Shown here in pieces: positions 4,737 to 6,489 of a DNA stretch of 6,489 nt. The notes under the pieces were generated by a model, which was not told where the DNA came from, ran no database searches, and saw only the letters and a list, made by a program, of their open reading frames with translations. Each line of letters starts with the position of its first letter. Within the stretch, counting starts at the first letter, position 1. This stretch comes from Shewanella sp. (lineage in GTDB: Bacteria; Pseudomonadota; Gammaproteobacteria; Enterobacterales; Shewanellaceae). Made by a program: the position numbers and the translations under genes. The stretch spans positions 1 through 6,489 of the forward strand of contig SDWK01000292.1 of assembly GCA_004195335.1 (NCBI GenBank). The letters run 5' to 3'.

Positions 4737-5744
4737 TCATTGAGGTTGTGGCGTGTTTTGTAGTAGTAAACTGTTAATTATCAGCAGTTGATAGGCTGAT
4801 TCACTCACAGCGGCCAGAAATTTAAGATCTATTTTTTCAGTCGTGTCTGTGGGGGCGTGGTAGTCCCTATGTGGGGGCACTCCAAAGTAGAGCCAAGGTA
4901 TCCCGGCTTTATGTAAAGGGTAATGATCCGATGCCCTGAGCCAATTGACACGCTTTAGCTCTCTTCCAAGTGCTCCGGGGTGGTTAGCCTTGATACATAA
5001 GCTGTTTTCTACTGTGATCCGTTGTCGGATCTGGTCGAATTTGTTGAAGCCATTCTTACCTTCAAGATAAATAGCGTAGGGTCTACCCGGTCTGCCGACC
5101 ATATCCATATTTATTGCTAACTCTATCTGTTCACTATTGGGAATTGAAGCTGGATTATTCAAGCGTTCAACCAGTGCATAACCTCCGAAGAGTCCCGGTT
5201 CCTCGGCATCTGTCGCCACAAACATTAAGTTTGCTCTTTCTGTATCATTTTGCATCGCTGCGCTTTGAGCTGCGATTTGGAGCATCGCGGCTACTCCCGA
5301 TGCATTATCATCGGCGCCCGGGTGGACTTTGCCTGCTTTTTTTCCTAAATGGTCATAATGAGCAATGACGATACGCCAGCGATCGCTTGGCTTCGGCGAT
5401 TTTAGAATCCCGACTAAGTTGATCCCCTGACGTTGACTGAACTGGTAGTCGTAGGTAAATGGGACTGCATAATCGGTAACATCATCTGATCCGGACGAGG
5501 GTAACCAAGGAGTTAGTCCTATTTGTGTAAACCGCTCAGAGATAAATTCTCGACTCAGTTTGGCGCCCCGAGTCCCGGTTTTACGTCCTTGAAGTGCCGG
5601 AGAGGTAAGTTGATTAATATCACTTTTAAGATCAGTGGTGTTGGCCCAGTCGGATGTCACTCTTGCCCTGCATGAGGGAGACGTGTCGGTAGCACAGCCG
5701 GAAATTAGTATGAGAAATGTAAAGGTAAAAAGGAAACGAGCCAT
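4737..5744 (-). CDS. M28-family metallopeptidase, predicted lipoprotein
   Basis: A 335-residue zinc-dependent exopeptidase-type enzyme of family M28 (aminopeptidase-like). The set of two-zinc ligands is visible: His129 and Asp131 in AHYDHLG, Asp146 in PGADDNASG, the catalytic pair Glu181-Glu182 in TDAEEPGLFGG, Asp214 in INMDMVGRP and His296 in DYHAPTD. The N-terminus is a lipoprotein signal: Met-Ala-Arg, a Phe/Leu-rich core and the lipobox LISG-Cys17. Ala at +2 is not an inner-membrane retention signal, so the mature enzyme is probably anchored to the outer membrane facing the periplasm. I start it at 5744, not at the upstream in-frame ATG at 5807: only this start puts the signal peptide at the N-terminus, and GAGGT lies 7 bases before it (5752-5756). 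Substrate unknown; peptide scavenging is likely. It sits between uvrA and deaD with separate spacing on both sides. Confidence 0.9.
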   Translation of the reverse strand: MARFLFTFTFLILISGCATDTSPSCRARVTSDWANTTDLKSDINQLTSPALQGRKTGTRGAKLSREFISERFTQIGLTPWLPSSGSDDVTDYAVPFTYDYQFSQRQGINLVGILKSPKPSDRWRIVIAHYDHLGKKAGKVHPGADDNASGVAAMLQIAAQSAAMQNDTERANLMFVATDAEEPGLFGGYALVERLNNPASIPNSEQIELAINMDMVGRPGRPYAIYLEGKNGFNKFDQIRQRITVENSLCIKANHPGALGRELKRVNWLRASDHYPLHKAGIPWLYFGVPPHRDYHAPTDTTEKIDLKFLAAVSESAYQLLIINSLLLQNTPQPQ

Positions 5745-5751
5745 CCTATTT

Positions 5752-5756
5752 ACCTC
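5752..5756 (-). promoter_or_regulatory. Ribosome-binding site that fixes the peptidase start
   Basis: GAGGT on the minus strand, 7 bases before the ATG at 5742-5744. It supports the shorter reading of the peptidase, which begins directly with a lipoprotein signal peptide, over the 21-codon longer reading. Confidence 0.8.
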
Positions 5757-5880
5757 GTGTAATATATTCTCTTTGGGGAAAGCCGAGCGTCTCTTCGGCA
5801 CCATCACTTCAACTTATTAAATGGCCATACAGATAAGCTAACAGCAGAGGTGGGTGAATGACAGGGCTATATTATATAAT

Positions 5881-5909
5881 CTGACTCCGGCCGAGTATAC
5901 CGGAGTCAG
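5881..5909 (-). terminator. Hairpin after uvrA, probable terminator
   Basis: A perfect 10-bp GC-rich stem, CTGACTCCGG (5881-5890) with CCGGAGTCAG (5900-5909), around a 9-base loop, 26 bases after the uvrA stop. On the minus strand it is followed by ATTATATAAT rather than a U-run, so termination may be incomplete or Rho-assisted. That AT palindrome (5871-5880) contains TATAAT on both strands and could also be a -10 for the peptidase gene, but no matching -35 is seen. Confidence 0.6.
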
Positions 5910-5935
5910 GTTTAATTAAAGCTGAGCAAATCTGT

Positions 5936-6489
5936 TTACTTTTCTAACAGTGGCTTAAGGAATCGGGCCGTGTGAGACTCCGTATTTTCCGCTACTTGCT
6001 CAGGCGTACCCGTTACAAGAATCGTCCCGCCTCCCGAACCTCCTTCCGGCCCCAAATCGATGATCCAATCGGCGGTCTTGATGACATCTAAGTTATGCTC
6101 GATGACCACGATAGTGTTGCCATGTGCTTTGAGTCTATGTAGAACGTCTAATAACAGCTGAATATCGGCGAAGTGCAATCCCGTCGTCGGTTCATCGAGG
6201 ATATAGAGGGTCTGGCCGGTATCACGCTTCGAAAGTTCCTTAGCTAATTTGACCCGTTGTGCCTCACCGCCGGACAAGGTGGTCGCACTCTGCCCAAGGC
6301 TAATGTAAGAGAGGCCCACTTCAATTAAGGTCTGCAGTTTACGGGCGATGGCAGGAACTGCATCGAAGAAGGGGCGTGCTTCTTCGACGGTCATATCTAA
6401 TACTTCATGGATATTTTTGCCCTTGTAGCGCACCTCAAGAGTCTCGCGGTTGTAACGCTTACTCTTACAGCTATCACAAGGTACATAGA
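5936..6489 (-). CDS. uvrA: Excinuclease ABC subunit UvrA, C-terminal part (partial)
   Basis: UvrA is the damage-recognition ATPase of nucleotide excision repair; it loads UvrB on damaged DNA. The reading frame runs off the right edge, so only the last 183 or so of about 940 residues are present. They begin within the zinc-finger module ([18 protein letters not shown], the second Cys-x2-Cys pair) and continue with [17 protein letters not shown]. The second ABC ATPase follows: signature [15 protein letters not shown], Walker [13 protein letters not shown], and the H-loop [21 protein letters not shown]. The glycine-rich turn GGSGGG precedes the normal end at LKPLLEK. The GTG at 6431-6433 is an internal valine, not a start. 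Nothing is broken in the visible part. Confidence 0.97.
   Translation of the reverse strand, partial: YVPCDSCKSKRYNRETLEVRYKGKNIHEVLDMTVEEARPFFDAVPAIARKLQTLIEVGLSYISLGQSATTLSGGEAQRVKLAKELSKRDTGQTLYILDEPTTGLHFADIQLLLDVLHRLKAHGNTIVVIEHNLDVIKTADWIIDLGPEGGSGGGTILVTGTPEQVAENTESHTARFLKPLLEK

Noticed and set aside
5782..5799. Small hairpin GCCGA/TCGGC upstream of the peptidase
   Set aside because: Only five base pairs with an 8-base loop; easily found by chance and with no associated signal.
5635..5820. Plus-strand frame opposite the peptidase signal peptide
   Set aside because: Shadow of the lipoprotein start region; the minus strand has clear signal peptide and catalytic motifs.
6431..6433. GTG as the start of a short independent ATPase gene
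   Set aside because: The frame stays open upstream to the window edge and encodes the UvrA zinc-finger sequence, so the codon is an internal valine.

Overview
The window looks like chromosomal core sequence from a gammaproteobacterium, most likely Shewanella or a close marine relative. The basis is the character of the UvrA and DeaD/CsdA proteins and the uvrA - M28 lipoprotein peptidase - deaD order, judged from memory rather than by a database search. There is no tRNA, rRNA, insertion sequence, CRISPR array, phage gene or obvious mobile boundary.

Layout from left to right. Positions 3-68 carry the end of a plus-strand membrane-protein gene. It converges on a minus-strand MarR-family regulator (63-554), with a 6-base overlap at the stops. 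A 203-base divergent control region with several palindromes (555-757) separates the regulator from a plus-strand VOC/glyoxalase-fold enzyme (758-1300), which ends at an intrinsic terminator. All remaining genes are on the minus strand. Read in the direction of transcription they are the C-terminal part of uvrA (6489-5936), an M28 metallopeptidase lipoprotein (5744-4737), the cold-shock-type DEAD-box RNA helicase deaD/csdA (4507-2639) and an uncharacterised alpha/beta-hydrolase-like protein (2322-1369). Each minus-strand gene is followed by an intergenic gap of about 190-320 bases, so they look like separate transcription units rather than one operon. The deaD terminator is very clear; the hairpin after uvrA is strong but lacks a good U-tract.

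The MarR-VOC pair reads as a small, self-contained, ligand-controlled module: the regulator probably controls its own promoter and that of the divergent enzyme. UvrA (nucleotide excision repair) and DeaD (RNA remodelling, ribosome biogenesis, cold adaptation) are housekeeping proteins.

The most notable signal is regulatory. A perfect 17-bp palindrome, AATTGGTATTACCAATT, lies over the -35/spacer region of the best candidate deaD promoter (perfect -10 TATAAT). It has the form of the PdhR pyruvate-sensor operator (ATTGGT-N3-ACCAAT), which suggests a link between central carbon metabolism and this RNA helicase. A CRP-like site upstream of the hydrolase and a leader hairpin in the deaD 5' region are lesser leads. 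I see no convincing new multi-gene system in this window.
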